Shown here: positions 45,499 to 54,299 of the stretch, in pieces
How positions within the stretch are numbered: position 1 is the stretch's first letter
How the letters are laid out: every line of letters starts with the position of its first letter
Source: Gandjariella thermophila
Lineage (GTDB): Bacteria; Actinomycetota; Actinomycetes; Mycobacteriales; Pseudonocardiaceae
Length of the DNA stretch: 64,000 nucleotides
Direction: 5' to 3'
Assembly: GCF_005405885.1 (NCBI RefSeq)
Contig: NZ_BJFL01000001.1
Location: 248,001-312,000 of the forward strand
Program-made: the position numbers and the translations under genes
Notes under the pieces: model-generated
Told to the model about the DNA's origin: nothing
The model's input: the letters and a program-made list of their open reading frames with translations, nothing else
Databases searched by the model: none

Positions 45499-48405
45499 TC
45501 AGCTCTGGTAGGCGCTGATCGGGGGGCAGGAGCAAACCAGGTTGCGGTCGCCGCGGGCCCCGTCAATGCGGCGGACGGGGGGCCACACCTTCGGGCCGTG
45601 GCTGCCGGCCGGGAAGGCGGCCTGCTCCCGGGTGTACGGGTGGTGCCACTCGCCGGCCAGGCAGGCCGCGGTGTGCGGGGCGCCGCGCAGCGGGTTGTCC
45701 TCCACCGGCCACTCGCCGGAGGCGACCCGCTCGATCTCCCGGCGGATGGCGATCATGGCGTCGCAGAAGCGGTCCAGCTCGGCGAGGTCCTCGCTCTCGG
45801 TAGGCTCGACCATGAGGGTGCCGGCCACCGGGAAGGACATGGTCGGCGCGTGCAGACCGTAGTCGGCCAGCCGCTTGGCCACGTCGTCGACGGTGACACC
45901 GGTGCGCTTGGTGATCGGCCGCAGGTCGAGGATGCACTCGTGGGCGACGAACCCGCGCGCGAGACCCGCTTGCGGGGTCGAGCCATGGTCATGGCCGGTG
46001 TAGAGCACCGGGTAGTGCTCGTCCAGCCGGCGGGCCACGTAGTTGGCGGCGGCCACCGCGGTCAGCGTGGCGCGGCGCAGCCCGTCGGGGCCCATCATCC
46101 GCACGTACGCCCAGGAGATCGGCAGGATCGACGCGCTGCCCCACGGTGCTGCGGCGACCGGGCCCACCCCGGTCTTCGGGCCGGCCTCCGGCTGCAGCGG
46201 GTGGTTCGGCAGGAACGCGGCGAGGTGGCCGCGCACGCCGATCGGGCCGATGCCGGGGCCACCGCCGCCGTGCGGGATGCAGAACGTCTTGTGCAGGTTC
46301 AGGTGGGACACGTCGGCGCCGAACTCGCCGAACCGGGCCAGGCCGATCAGCGCGTTGAGGTTGGCGCCGTCCACGTACACCTGGCCGCCCGCCTCGTGCA
46401 CCAGCCGGCACACCTCCACCACGGTGTCCTCGTACACGCCGTGCGTGGACGGGTAGGTGATCATGATCGCCGACAGGTCGTCGGCGTGCCGCGTGACCAG
46501 CTCCCGCAGGTGGTCGAGTTCGATGTTGCCCGAGGAGTCGCAGCGGACCACGACCACCCGCATGCCGGCCATCACCGCGCTGGCCGCGTTGGTGCCGTGC
46601 GCACTGGCCGGGATCAGGCACACGTCCCGCTCAGCCTGGCCGCGGTCGCGGTGGTAGGCGCGGATCGCCAGCAGGCCGGCCAGCTCGCCCTGGCTGCCCG
46701 CGTTGGGTTGCAGGCTCACCGCGTCGTAGCCGGTGATCTCGGCCAGCCACCGCTCCAGGTCGGCGACCACCCGCAGCAGCCCCTCGGCGTCCTCGGCCGG
46801 CGCGAACGGGTGCAGTTCGGCGAACTCCGGCCAGGTGATCGGCTCCATCTCGGCGGTGGCGTTGAGCTTCATGGTGCACGAGCCGAGCGGGATCATGCTG
46901 CGGTCCAGCGCCACATCCTTGTCGGCCAGCGCGCGCAGGTAGCGCAGCAGCGCGGTTTCCGAGCGGTGGCGGTGGAACACCGGATGGGTGAGGTAGTCGG
47001 AGGTGCGGCGCAGGCCCTCGGGCAGCGCGTCCGGCACGCCCGGGTCCAGGTGGTCCGGGTCGGCGTCCACCCCGAAGGCCCGCCACACCAGCCGCAGGTG
47101 CTCCCGGGTGGTGGTCTCGTCGCAGGCCACGCCGACGTGGTCGGCGTCCACCCGGCGCAGGTTCACCCCGAGGTCTCGGGCGGCGGCGACCACGTCGTGT
47201 GCCCGGCCGGGCACGCGGGCGAGCACGGTGTCGAAGAACGCGTCGTGCACCACCTCGACGCCGCCGGAGCGAAGCCCCGCGGCGAGCACCGCGGCCATCC
47301 GGTGCACCCTGGTGGCGATGCCGCGCAGCCCGTCCGGGCCGTGGTAGACGGCGTACATGGCGGCGATCACCGCGAGCAGCACCTGCGCGGTGCAGATGTT
47401 GCTGGTCGCCTTCTCCCGCCGGATGTGCTGCTCGCGGGTCTGCAGGGCGAGCCGGTACGCGAGGTTGCCGTCGGCGTCCACCGACACCCCGACCAGCCGG
47501 CCGGGCAACTGCCGCTCCAGACCGGTGCGTACCGCGAGGTAGCCGGCGTGCGGGCCGCCGAAGCCCATAGGCACACCGAACCGCTGGGTGGTGCCGACGG
47601 CGACGTCCGCACCGAACTCGCCGGGGGCGCGCAGCAGGGTGAGCGCCAGCAGGTCGGCGGCGACGATCGCCATCGCACCGCGCTCGTGCGCCGCCGCGAC
47701 CAGCGCGGCGTGGTCGCGGACCGTGCCGCTGGCGCCCGGGTAGGACAGCAGCACGCCGAAGAACTCGCCGTCCGGCAGGCCGCCGGTCAGGTCGGTCACC
47801 ACGATCTCGATGCCCAGCGGCTCGGCTCGGGTCTCGAGCACCGCGATGGTCTGCGGCAGGGTGTCCGCGTCGACCACGAACCGCGGGGTCTTCGCCCGGC
47901 CGGCGCGGCGCACCAGCGTCATCGCCTCGGCCGCCGCGGTGGCCTCATCCAGCATCGACGCGTTGGCCAGTGGCAGCGCGGTGAGATCGGCGACCATGGT
48001 CTGGAAGTTGAGCAGCGCCTCCAGCCGACCCTGGGAGATCTCCGGCTGGTACGGGGTGTACGCGGTGTACCAGGCCGGGTTCTCCAGCACGTTGCGGCGG
48101 ATCACCGGCGGGGTGACCGTGCCGTAGTAGCCGAGCCCGATCATCTGGGTCATCGGCCGGTTCCGCCCAGCCAGCGCGCGCAGCTCGGCCAGCACCTCCG
48201 CCTCGGTGGCCGGCGCCGGAAGGTCCATGGCCGGGTCGCCGTCCCGGATCGCGGCGGGCACGGCCCGCTGGGCGAGTTCCTCCAGCGAGCCCACCCCGAT
48301 CACGTCCAGCATCCTGGCCAGCTCGGGCGGGCGCGGGCCGACGTGGCGATCCGCGAACGGGACACCATGCTCGAGGGCGGCGAGGGGAATCCGGTCCGTG
48401 GTCAT
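45499..48405 (-). CDS. gcvP: Glycine dehydrogenase (decarboxylating), P protein
   Basis: 968 residues, the full-length single-chain form. It decarboxylates glycine with PLP and passes the aminomethyl group to the lipoyl arm of GcvH. The PLP lysine is Lys706 in [17 protein letters not shown]. Other signatures are [40 protein letters not shown] near the N-terminus and [16 protein letters not shown] at the start of the second half. ATG 48405 lies 7 bases after GGAGG. Expression is controlled by the tandem glycine riboswitch upstream. gcvH is 2.6 kb away on the same strand; gcvT is not in the window. Confidence 0.97.
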   Translation of the reverse strand: MTTDRIPLAALEHGVPFADRHVGPRPPELARMLDVIGVGSLEELAQRAVPAAIRDGDPAMDLPAPATEAEVLAELRALAGRNRPMTQMIGLGYYGTVTPPVIRRNVLENPAWYTAYTPYQPEISQGRLEALLNFQTMVADLTALPLANASMLDEATAAAEAMTLVRRAGRAKTPRFVVDADTLPQTIAVLETRAEPLGIEIVVTDLTGGLPDGEFFGVLLSYPGASGTVRDHAALVAAAHERGAMAIVAADLLALTLLRAPGEFGADVAVGTTQRFGVPMGFGGPHAGYLAVRTGLERQLPGRLVGVSVDADGNLAYRLALQTREQHIRREKATSNICTAQVLLAVIAAMYAVYHGPDGLRGIATRVHRMAAVLAAGLRSGGVEVVHDAFFDTVLARVPGRAHDVVAAARDLGVNLRRVDADHVGVACDETTTREHLRLVWRAFGVDADPDHLDPGVPDALPEGLRRTSDYLTHPVFHRHRSETALLRYLRALADKDVALDRSMIPLGSCTMKLNATAEMEPITWPEFAELHPFAPAEDAEGLLRVVADLERWLAEITGYDAVSLQPNAGSQGELAGLLAIRAYHRDRGQAERDVCLIPASAHGTNAASAVMAGMRVVVVRCDSSGNIELDHLRELVTRHADDLSAIMITYPSTHGVYEDTVVEVCRLVHEAGGQVYVDGANLNALIGLARFGEFGADVSHLNLHKTFCIPHGGGGPGIGPIGVRGHLAAFLPNHPLQPEAGPKTGVGPVAAAPWGSASILPISWAYVRMMGPDGLRRATLTAVAAANYVARRLDEHYPVLYTGHDHGSTPQAGLARGFVAHECILDLRPITKRTGVTVDDVAKRLADYGLHAPTMSFPVAGTLMVEPTESEDLAELDRFCDAMIAIRREIERVASGEWPVEDNPLRGAPHTAACLAGEWHHPYTREQAAFPAGSHGPKVWPPVRRIDGARGDRNLVCSCPPISAYQS

Positions 48406-48465
48406 CGGGACACCTCCGGCGTGTCGGGGACGGGCCTGGCGGACACGCGGGTCCGCGCCTGTCCT

Positions 48466-48705
48466 CCCCCTCTGTCGGTGCCCGCAGGCGCCTGAGAGCT
48501 TCACCCGGCCGCGACAACGTGGCCACCGCCGGGCTTGCACCGTCGGCGGGGTCGTTGCGCCGATGTCGCCCATGAGCGCACCCTGCGCGTGACCCTCTTT
48601 CCAGAGGCGTCTCGCCCGCGCGGTCCTTGCCGCCTGAGAGGTTCCGGGGAGGGTTTGCTCCTTCGGCGCCGCGCGGACCGGGGGTCCGCCCGAACTCTCC
48701 CGCAC
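48466..48705 (-). promoter_or_regulatory. Tandem glycine riboswitch upstream of gcvP
   Basis: Read on the minus strand from 48705: GCGGGAGAG opens the first aptamer, then GCCGAAGGAGCAAACC and CCTCTCAGGC, the strongly conserved glycine-aptamer core. A linker with GCCTCTGGAAAGAGGG leads to a second aptamer with GGTGCAAGCCC, GAAGCTCTCAGGCG and ACAGAGGGG. A hairpin GCGGAC-CCGCGT-GTCCGC lies just 3' as expression platform, before the gcvP ribosome binding site. Glycine binding is expected to switch gcvP on. Confidence 0.92.
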
Positions 48706-48770
48706 GGGGTCAGCGACTGCAGCCGAAGCCTACCCCGAAAGGGGCAGCCCACGGGACCGGCGTGGAACGA

Positions 48771-49334
48771 TCAACCGGTGCGGCGGGTGCGGCGCCGCCG
48801 GGACAGCTCGTCCTCCACCGGGGTCAGCTCGGCGCCGTCCGCCCGTTCCGCGGGGAACTCGTGGATCGTGCCGCTGATCTCCCGCATCGCACCGCTGACC
48901 GCGATGCCGAACACACCCTGGCCGCCCTGCAGCAGGTCGACGACCTCCTCCGGCGAGGTGCACTCGTACACGGTGGTGCCGTCGCTGAACAACGTGATCT
49001 TGGCGAGGTCCTGGACGCCACGGCGGCGCAGGTGGTCCACCGCGATCCGGATGTTGTGCAGCGACACCCCGGTGTCCAGCAGCCGCTTGACCACCTTGAG
49101 CACCAGGATGTCCTTGAACGAGTACAGCCGCTGGCTGCCGGACCCGCTCGCGCTGCGGATGGACGGCGCGACCAGCCCGGTGCGCGCCCAGTAGTCCAGT
49201 TGCCGGTAGGTGATTCCGGCGATCTGGCAGGCAGCCGGGCCGCGGTAACCGACGAGTTCGTCCGGCAGCGACGCGTCCGGGAACAGCGCACCCTGTTCAC
49301 CAGCGCCGGCCGGAACAGATGCCTCCTCGACCAC
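48771..49334 (-). CDS. MerR-family regulator (Rv1830 type)
   Basis: 187 residues. The winged HTH reads YRGPAACQIAGITYRQLDYWARTGLVAPSIR, followed by SGSQRLYSFKDILVLKVVKRLLDTGVSLHNIRIAVDHLRRRGV and a C-terminal region ending in Arg-rich residues. It is very like mycobacterial Rv1830, not FtsR (Rv1828). GTG 49334 lies 6 bases after GGGGAGG. It sits between gcvP and the bifunctional nuclease, the conserved position. Target genes and ligand are unknown. Confidence 0.88.
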   Translation of the reverse strand: MVEEASVPAGAGEQGALFPDASLPDELVGYRGPAACQIAGITYRQLDYWARTGLVAPSIRSASGSGSQRLYSFKDILVLKVVKRLLDTGVSLHNIRIAVDHLRRRGVQDLAKITLFSDGTTVYECTSPEEVVDLLQGGQGVFGIAVSGAMREISGTIHEFPAERADGAELTPVEDELSRRRRTRRTG

Positions 49335-49608
49335 GCCTGCCTCCCCTCGTCCGGCTGCTGACCGGCGACAGTGGCCGGTGGTCCCGGACCTGCCGAACCG
49401 TCGGCCACAAAGCACACGCCAGGTGGGGAATCACACCGGCGCGATTCACTCAACACCGACGGTAGGACCGCCGACGTGGCGGGTCAACGCGACGCGCGGG
49501 CCGTGGCCCGGCCGGTACCTCGCAACACGCTCCCGGCGCAAGCATCATCACCCGATGGCGCCGTGTCGCGGGCCGGACGCAACCGCTGCCCGAGTCCGGC
49601 GCGTGGCG

Positions 49609-50082
49609 TCAGGTGTCGGCGCCGCGGAAGTCCTCCGGGGAGACCTGCTCCAGGAACTCCCGGAACTTCTCCACCTCGTCCTCCTGCTCGTCCGGGATGA
49701 CCAGGCCGGCCTCGGCGAGCACCGCCTCCTCGGCGTGGATGGGCACGCCGGTGCGGAGGGCGAGGGCGACGGAGTCGCTGGGCCGGGCGGACACCCGGAC
49801 GCCCCCATCGAAGATCAGCTCGGCGAAGAAGGTGCCCTCCTGCAGGTCGATGATCCGTACCTGGCGCAGTTCTCGCCCGAGCGCGGATATCACGTCCTTG
49901 AGCAGGTCGTGGGTGAGCGGCCGGGCGGGCCGCACGCCCTGCTGCTCGAGGGCGATGGCGGTCGCCTCCACCGAGCCGATCCAGATCGGTAGGTAGCGGT
50001 CACCATCGGTCTCGCGCAGCAACAGGATCGGCTGGTTTGCGGGCAGTTCCACCCGCACACCGACGACGCGCATCTCGCTCAT
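49609..50082 (-). CDS. Bifunctional nuclease-family protein (DUF151)
   Basis: 157 residues. Single BFN/DUF151 domain: VVGVRVELPANQPILLLRETDGDRYLPIWIGSVEATAIALEQQGV and VSARPSDSVALALRTGVPIHAEEAVL. It is the Rv1829 counterpart. Plant and some bacterial relatives cut DNA and RNA; the role in actinobacteria is unclear. The last residues form an acidic tail. Downstream is the Rv1830-type MerR gene. Confidence 0.9.
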   Translation of the reverse strand: MSEMRVVGVRVELPANQPILLLRETDGDRYLPIWIGSVEATAIALEQQGVRPARPLTHDLLKDVISALGRELRQVRIIDLQEGTFFAELIFDGGVRVSARPSDSVALALRTGVPIHAEEAVLAEAGLVIPDEQEDEVEKFREFLEQVSPEDFRGADT

Positions 50083-50416
50083 CGGGTATCGCCTCCTCAG
50101 CGCGCTGAACCGTGGCGTCCCCGTGGCAACGAGGATCCCCCACCGACGTCCTCGACGCTACCCGCCATGTGGGCTGGACGCCGCCCACTTGCCGCCTGGT
50201 CGGGCCGGGTACGTCGAGGCGGCGGAGGGAGCTTCGGCCAACCGGCCGCGCGCGCCCCGTCCGGCGGCCCGGTCACGCCGGCCCCGCGGCACACCGGGGC
50301 CGGCCGGCGGCAAGCCTCCGCGCTACCGGGGCGGAGGCTCGCGCCGTGACCGTCGTGGAGTTGGGGCGGAGCCGGCCGGGCGCCGAACCGCTGCGGGAGA
50401 AGCCCCGCCGTTGCCA
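50083..50416. other. Gene-free gap where ftsR is expected
   Basis: 334 bases of very GC-rich sequence without supportable coding on either strand. In mycobacteria and corynebacteria the MerR-type division regulator FtsR (about 250 residues) lies between garA and the bifunctional nuclease gene. No trace of its HTH (LEAEGLV-type motif) is readable here. Confidence 0.55.
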
Positions 50417-50872
50417 CTAGGCCCCCTGGCCCCTGGAAACCGGGCCGGTCAGGAACACCAGACGGAACTTGCCGATCTGCACCTCGTCGCCGTTGGCCAG
50501 CACCGAGGTGTCGACCGGCTCACGGTTGACGTAGGTGCCGTTGAGGCTGCCCACGTCGATCACCACGAACTCGCCGCCCTCCCGGCGGAACTCCGCGTGC
50601 CGGCGGGAAACCGTGACGTCGTCGAGGAAGATGTCGCTGTCCGGATGGCGCCCCGCGGTGGTGGTGTCGCGGTCGAGAAGGAATCGGGAACCGGCGTTCG
50701 GGCCGCGCTTCACCACGAGCAGAGCGGACCCAGCGGGAAGCGCCTCCACACCGGCGACGGTCGGCTCGGCCGTCTCGGTGCCCTCCGCGTCGGCCAACAT
50801 GTCCGGCCGGAACACGGAGGTGCTCTCCACGGCCCGCTCCGGCGGAACACCGGGCCCGTCGTTCGTGCTCAC
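50417..50872 (-). CDS. garA: FHA-domain metabolic regulator GarA/OdhI
   Basis: 151 residues. The FHA domain has AGRHPDSDIFLDDVTVSRRHAEF and VIDVGSLNGTYVNREPV, the phosphothreonine-binding loops. The N-terminal phosphorylation motif reads ESTSVFRPDML, where mycobacterial GarA has ETTSVFR. Unphosphorylated GarA inhibits 2-oxoglutarate dehydrogenase and NAD-glutamate dehydrogenase; PknB/PknG phosphorylation makes it bind itself. GTG 50872 follows GGGGAG by about 6 bases. It is 113 bases downstream of gcvH. Confidence 0.93.
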   Translation of the reverse strand: MSTNDGPGVPPERAVESTSVFRPDMLADAEGTETAEPTVAGVEALPAGSALLVVKRGPNAGSRFLLDRDTTTAGRHPDSDIFLDDVTVSRRHAEFRREGGEFVVIDVGSLNGTYVNREPVDTSVLANGDEVQIGKFRLVFLTGPVSRGQGA

Positions 50873-50985
50873 CTGGGCTCCCCTCCTGGTGGTGGATCCT
50901 TCGGGACCGTCCAAACCTACCCTGCTGGAAACGCTGCGTGACGAGCGGCTCCCCCACCTGCCGAACAGCCGTCGAAAGATCGACA

Positions 50986-51369
50986 TCACGGCTGCTCCGT
51001 CTGCTCCTGGTAGGCGTTCGCGCCCATGAGCGTGTCCACCGCGGCCGGGTCGGCGAGCCGCAGCTCGACCATCCAGCCCTCGCCGTACGGGTCGGAGTTG
51101 ACCAGTTCCGGGGCCTGTTCCAGGGCGTCGTTGCGGGCGACCACCTCGCCGGTGAGCGGCGCGTAGACGTCGGAGACGCTCTTGGTGGACTCGACCTCGC
51201 CCATCGAGTCGCCGGCGGTGACCTGCTGGCCCACCTCGGGCAGCTGGACGAAGACGACGTCACCGAGCTGGCTCTGGGCGTAGTCGGTGATGCCGATGCG
51301 CACGGAGTCCGCGCCGGTGCGCTGCACCCATTCGTGGTCCTGGGTGTACTTGAGGTTCTCGGGAACCAC
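50986..51369 (-). CDS. gcvH: Glycine cleavage system H protein
   Basis: 127 residues. Carrier of the lipoyl arm; the modified lysine is Lys63 in GEVESTKSVSDVYAP. Start motif LKYTQDHEWV and DYAQSQLGDVVFVQLPEVG are typical. The GTG start at 51369 follows AAGGAG. The neighbour garA on the same strand matches the mycobacterial gcvH-garA order, but the DUF881-Sbp-DUF881 genes usual between it and the phosphatidyltransferase are missing. Confidence 0.96.
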   Translation of the reverse strand: MVPENLKYTQDHEWVQRTGADSVRIGITDYAQSQLGDVVFVQLPEVGQQVTAGDSMGEVESTKSVSDVYAPLTGEVVARNDALEQAPELVNSDPYGEGWMVELRLADPAAVDTLMGANAYQEQTEQP

Positions 51370-51480
51370 CTACGAGCTCTCCTTCTCCCTGGTCACCTGC
51401 ATGAACAGCCAGCCGGCTGAGCGTACGAACGCCTTCGGTCCGCTGGCAAGGCAATGATCCGTGGCACCGCGCGCGCCCGT

Positions 51481-52113
51481 TCAGGCGCGTCCCACCTCCG
51501 CCGGCCGTCGTCGACGGCCGCCGCGCACCGCGATGACCACCTGGTACAGGTACAGCACGCCGGACCACACGTAGAGGGCGCCTCCCCAGACGGCGAAGCC
51601 GTAGCCGACCGGCCGGGCGATCGCGGCCGCGGTGGAGCCGCCCTGGGCGAGCAGCAGCAGGGGGAAGGCGTACAGCAGGGTGAAGGTGGCGGCCTTGCCG
51701 AGGTAGTGCACCTCGGGCGGGGCGTACCCGGCGCGGCGCAGCAGCGGCAGGCACAGCAGCAGTACCAGGTCCCTGCCGACCAGGATGGCGGCGAACCACC
51801 AGGGCACGATGTGCCGGACCACGAAGGCGACCAGGGTGCAGAAGGTGTAGAGGCGGTCGGCGGCCGGGTCGAGCAGTTCCCCGAACCGGCTCACCTGGTC
51901 GAAGGCGCGGGCGAGCTTGCCGTCCAGCCAGTCGGTGACGCCGCTGGCGACCAACAGCAGCAGAGCCCAGCCGTCGGCGCGGGGACCGAGCAGCAACCAC
52001 AGGAAAACCGGCACGCCGGCCAGCCGCAGCAGGCTGAGCGCGTTGGGCACGGTGAGAAGCCGCCCGGCCCGGTCGCGCGGACCGGGCGTTCGGGCACTGC
52101 CCGCCTGCGCCAC
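51481..52113 (-). CDS. CDP-alcohol phosphatidyltransferase
   Basis: 210 residues, about six membrane segments. The family active site is complete: D-x2-DG-x2-AR-x8-G-x3-D-x3-D in DWLDGKLARAFDQVSRFGELLDPAADR. It transfers a phosphatidyl group from CDP-diacylglycerol to an alcohol such as glycerol phosphate. It matches the position of mycobacterial pgsA2, whose true product is uncertain, so I give no symbol. GTG 52113 lies 5-6 bases after GAGGAGG. Confidence 0.9.
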   Translation of the reverse strand: MAQAGSARTPGPRDRAGRLLTVPNALSLLRLAGVPVFLWLLLGPRADGWALLLLVASGVTDWLDGKLARAFDQVSRFGELLDPAADRLYTFCTLVAFVVRHIVPWWFAAILVGRDLVLLLCLPLLRRAGYAPPEVHYLGKAATFTLLYAFPLLLLAQGGSTAAAIARPVGYGFAVWGGALYVWSGVLYLYQVVIAVRGGRRRRPAEVGRA

Positions 52114-52312
52114 CTGGCCTCCTCGCCGCTGCTGCACCACCGCGGTGGTGGTGTGGTGCGGATGAGCAGCGGGCGGGTGCCGCGTCCCCCTCCCGCGCAG
52201 GACCAGCGTGCCACACCCGGTCAGCGGGCCTGCGGGTCGCTCCGGCGTTGACCGGGCGGGCTTCGTCACACGGGGCTGCGGTGCCCCGGCGGAGTCCACG
52301 CCCGGGGGTGGC

Positions 52313-52564
52313 TCAGCGGGACCGGGTGGAGGTCCAGCCGCGGCGTTGCAGGTCCGCCCCGGTCAACCGCTGCGGGCGGCCCCGGTCGTCCACGCCGACC
52401 CACCGGGCACGGCCGTGTGTGCCCTCCAGCACGAACGGATGTCCCTTGCTCCACACCACGCTGCACGGAGCCGTCGGGAGGGGGGTCGACGACCGCGGCG
52501 CGCCGCTCGCCGTCCGCCCCTCGGACTGCTCCGCCTCCGACTCGCTCGGTGCTTCTGCGCTCAT
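52313..52564 (-). CDS. Small conserved-looking hypothetical protein
   Basis: 83 residues. An acidic, disordered N-terminal third (SAEAPSESEAEQSEG) is followed by a compact C-terminal part, VVWSKGHPFVLEGTHGRARWVGVDDRGRPQRLTGADLQRRGW, that looks like a folded small domain. I do not know its function. ATG 52564 is preferred over ATG 52582 because GGAGG lies 11 bases before it. A SigF-like motif (52593-52617) precedes it, and it lies next to the stress island. Confidence 0.6.
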   Translation of the reverse strand: MSAEAPSESEAEQSEGRTASGAPRSSTPLPTAPCSVVWSKGHPFVLEGTHGRARWVGVDDRGRPQRLTGADLQRRGWTSTRSR

Positions 52565-52912
52565 CTCCTGCGGTACCTCCATGAGGACTGTCGTTCCCGG
52601 ATTCCGCGCCGTTAACCGGTGTCCAGATTGTGGCCGGGGCGTGGGCGATGACCGCTCCGAACGGGGTCGCGTCGCGCCTACCGGACGGATCGGTTCGGTG
52701 AGCTGCCACCGGGGTGCCGTGCGGCCGGAGGGTGCGACCGTCCGCCGCATGCCACTCACCGCCTGTCACCGGCCGAACGGCGCGGTCTCATGATCGGTAG
52801 CGCCGATCATGGGGTGGGCACGAGCTGTGCGCGCCCAGGAACGCCGACGCCGACCCGCCGTGCCCCGTGGCGGGCGTGGTGGGCCGGCGTCGGCACGCGG
52901 AGGCATTGCGGG
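52565..52912. other. Intergenic region with SigF-like motif and terminator
   Basis: No gene is supportable here. Read on the minus strand it holds GGTTAA-N13-GGGAAC (52617-52593), close to SigB/SigF promoters, about 30 bases before the small protein at 52564. At 52843-52894 GCCGACGCCG pairs perfectly with CGGCGTCGGC, with an inner CCCGCC/GGCGGG stem, forming a likely terminator 19 bases after the stop of the DJ-1/PfpI gene. Confidence 0.5.
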
Positions 52913-53494
52913 TCAGGCCCTCGCTCCGGCGGAGCGCCGCTGCCCGGCGTGCACACCCTCGGCGATCTCCTCGACCATCTTGGCGCAGAACGCGTCGAGG
53001 TCGTCCGGCTTGCGGCTGGAGACCAGACCCTTGTCCGTGACGACCTCCTGGTCCACCCAGTTGGCGCCCGCGTTGCGCAGGTCGGTCCGCAGGGTCGGCC
53101 AGGAGGTGAGGGTCCGGCCGCGCACGACGTCGGCATCGGTCAGCACCCAGCCGCCGTGGCAGATCACCGAAACGGGCTTGCCGGCGTCGAAGAACCGCCT
53201 GACGAACCGGACGGCGTTGGCGTCACCTCGGACGAAGTCGCCGTTCGCCACCCCGCCGGGCAGGACCAGCGCGTCATAGTCGTCCGGGTTGGCCGCGTCG
53301 ACGGTGGTGTCCACCCGCTTCTCGTCGCCCTTGTCCAGGTGGTTGAACGCACGGATGGTGCCCCCCGACAGGGAGACCAGCTCGGGCCGGCCACCCGCTT
53401 GCCGCACGGCCTCCCACGGCCGGTCCAGCTCGACTTGCTCGACGCCGTCGGTGGCCACGAAGGCGACTCGCTTGCCTTCGATCCGCTGTGCCAT
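52913..53494 (-). CDS. DJ-1/PfpI-family protein (stress protein, glutamine-amidotransferase fold)
   Basis: 193 residues. The nucleophile elbow is PVSVICHGGWVLTDADVVRGRTLTSWPTLRTDLRNAG with the reactive Cys, and the acidic residue before it lies in GVEQVELDRPWEAV. Such proteins (general stress protein 18, YhbO, PfpI) act as deglycases, chaperones or proteases, with the activity debated. The ATG follows GAGGAGACAGCCG. A 14-base direct repeat lies upstream at 53527-53558. Its position beside the SigF locus suggests stress control. Confidence 0.9.
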   Translation of the reverse strand: MAQRIEGKRVAFVATDGVEQVELDRPWEAVRQAGGRPELVSLSGGTIRAFNHLDKGDEKRVDTTVDAANPDDYDALVLPGGVANGDFVRGDANAVRFVRRFFDAGKPVSVICHGGWVLTDADVVRGRTLTSWPTLRTDLRNAGANWVDQEVVTDKGLVSSRKPDDLDAFCAKMVEEIAEGVHAGQRRSAGARA

Positions 53495-53526
53495 CGGCTG
53501 TCTCCTCGAACGTTAGAACCTGCACG

Positions 53527-53558
53527 CCGCGCGGGAGGTGTTGCCCGCGCGGGAGGTG
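53527..53558. repeat. 14-base direct repeat upstream of PfpI gene
   Basis: CCGCGCGGGAGGTG occurs at 53527-53540 and 53545-53558, an 18-base period. It lies 33-64 bases upstream of the PfpI start in the gene-free stretch 53495-53861. It could be a regulator site or simply a GC-rich duplication. Confidence 0.45.
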
Positions 53559-53714
53559 GGCCCCGCGGCAGCCGCCACGGGACTCGGGACGGACCGTCCC
53601 GACGGGCCGGGGGTTGCCCCGCGCGGCGCCGCTCAAACGGGCGCGGCGGGCCACGCGCGCCCGGGTTCATGCGGATCCGCGGCCAGATCAGGTGCATATC
53701 CGGGGGGCGGCGCG

Positions 53715-53740
53715 GGTATGAGGGGAGCCGACACCGGGTA
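53715..53740 (+). promoter_or_regulatory. SigF-type promoter of the rsbW-sigF operon
   Basis: GGTAT (53715-53719), a 16-base spacer and GGGTA (53736-53740) match the mycobacterial SigF consensus GGWWT-N16/17-GGGTAY except for the last base (A). It lies about 120 bases before rsbW, which would make the operon autoregulated. The rest of 53495-53861 contains no gene. Confidence 0.5.
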
Positions 53741-53861
53741 ATCGGAGATCACGGACCGGTCGCTGGGGGCGCGTCGGGCGTCCCGGAGGAGCCAACCGAC
53801 CGCGATACGGTCGGGCCGACGGGAGTGAGTACATGCGGTTCCACGAGGTAGAGAGGCGACC

Positions 53862-54299
53862 GTGAGCGAGGCGGAGTCAACGATCAACGAGCCCATCTCC
53901 GACGACGTGTCCTTCGACGTCGAGGTTCGGGTGGCGGCCACGCCGCAGCACCTCTCGGCGATCCGGGCGGTGGCCGCGGATCTGGCCATGCGGGCCGACT
54001 TCGACCTCGACGCGATCGCCGACCTCAAGCTCGCCGTGGACGAGGCATGCTCGACGCTGGTCATGCACGCCGCCTCGGGGACGGAGCTGAGCTGCGCCTT
54101 CCGGTGCACGCCGGACGAGATCGCGGTCCGTGCCGTGGTGCCGTCGGCGGACGGCACTCCGCCGCGCCGGGACACGTTCAGCTGGCGGGTGCTGAGCACC
54201 CTCGCCGACTTCGTGACCGCTTCGGTGTCCCGGGACGGGACACCGACCAGGGTTCGCATCGATCTGGTCAAGAAGCGCACCACGGTGGTGAATGCGTGA
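53862..54299 (+). CDS. rsbW: Anti-sigma factor RsbW/UsfX
   Basis: 145 residues. HATPase_c_2 serine-kinase fold of the RsbW family: AATPQHLSAIRAVAADLAMRADFDLDAIADLKLAVDEACSTLVMHA. It should bind SigF and phosphorylate STAS antagonists. The N-box position that normally carries the Mg-binding Asn (EACTN-type) reads EACSTLV, so kinase activity may be weak, as debated for mycobacterial UsfX. GTG 53862; its stop overlaps the sigF start in GTGA, the usual anti-sigma/sigma arrangement. Confidence 0.9.
   Translation: MSEAESTINEPISDDVSFDVEVRVAATPQHLSAIRAVAADLAMRADFDLDAIADLKLAVDEACSTLVMHAASGTELSCAFRCTPDEIAVRAVVPSADGTPPRRDTFSWRVLSTLADFVTASVSRDGTPTRVRIDLVKKRTTVVNA

Noticed and set aside
45598-48495. 965-codon plus-strand frame opposite gcvP
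   Set aside because: Composition of a shadow frame; the minus strand encodes the full P protein and the riboswitch.
50097-50417. 106-codon minus-strand frame in the gap between garA and the nuclease gene
   Set aside because: Pro/Arg/Gly-rich with no start signal and no likeness to FtsR; typical of non-coding GC-rich sequence.
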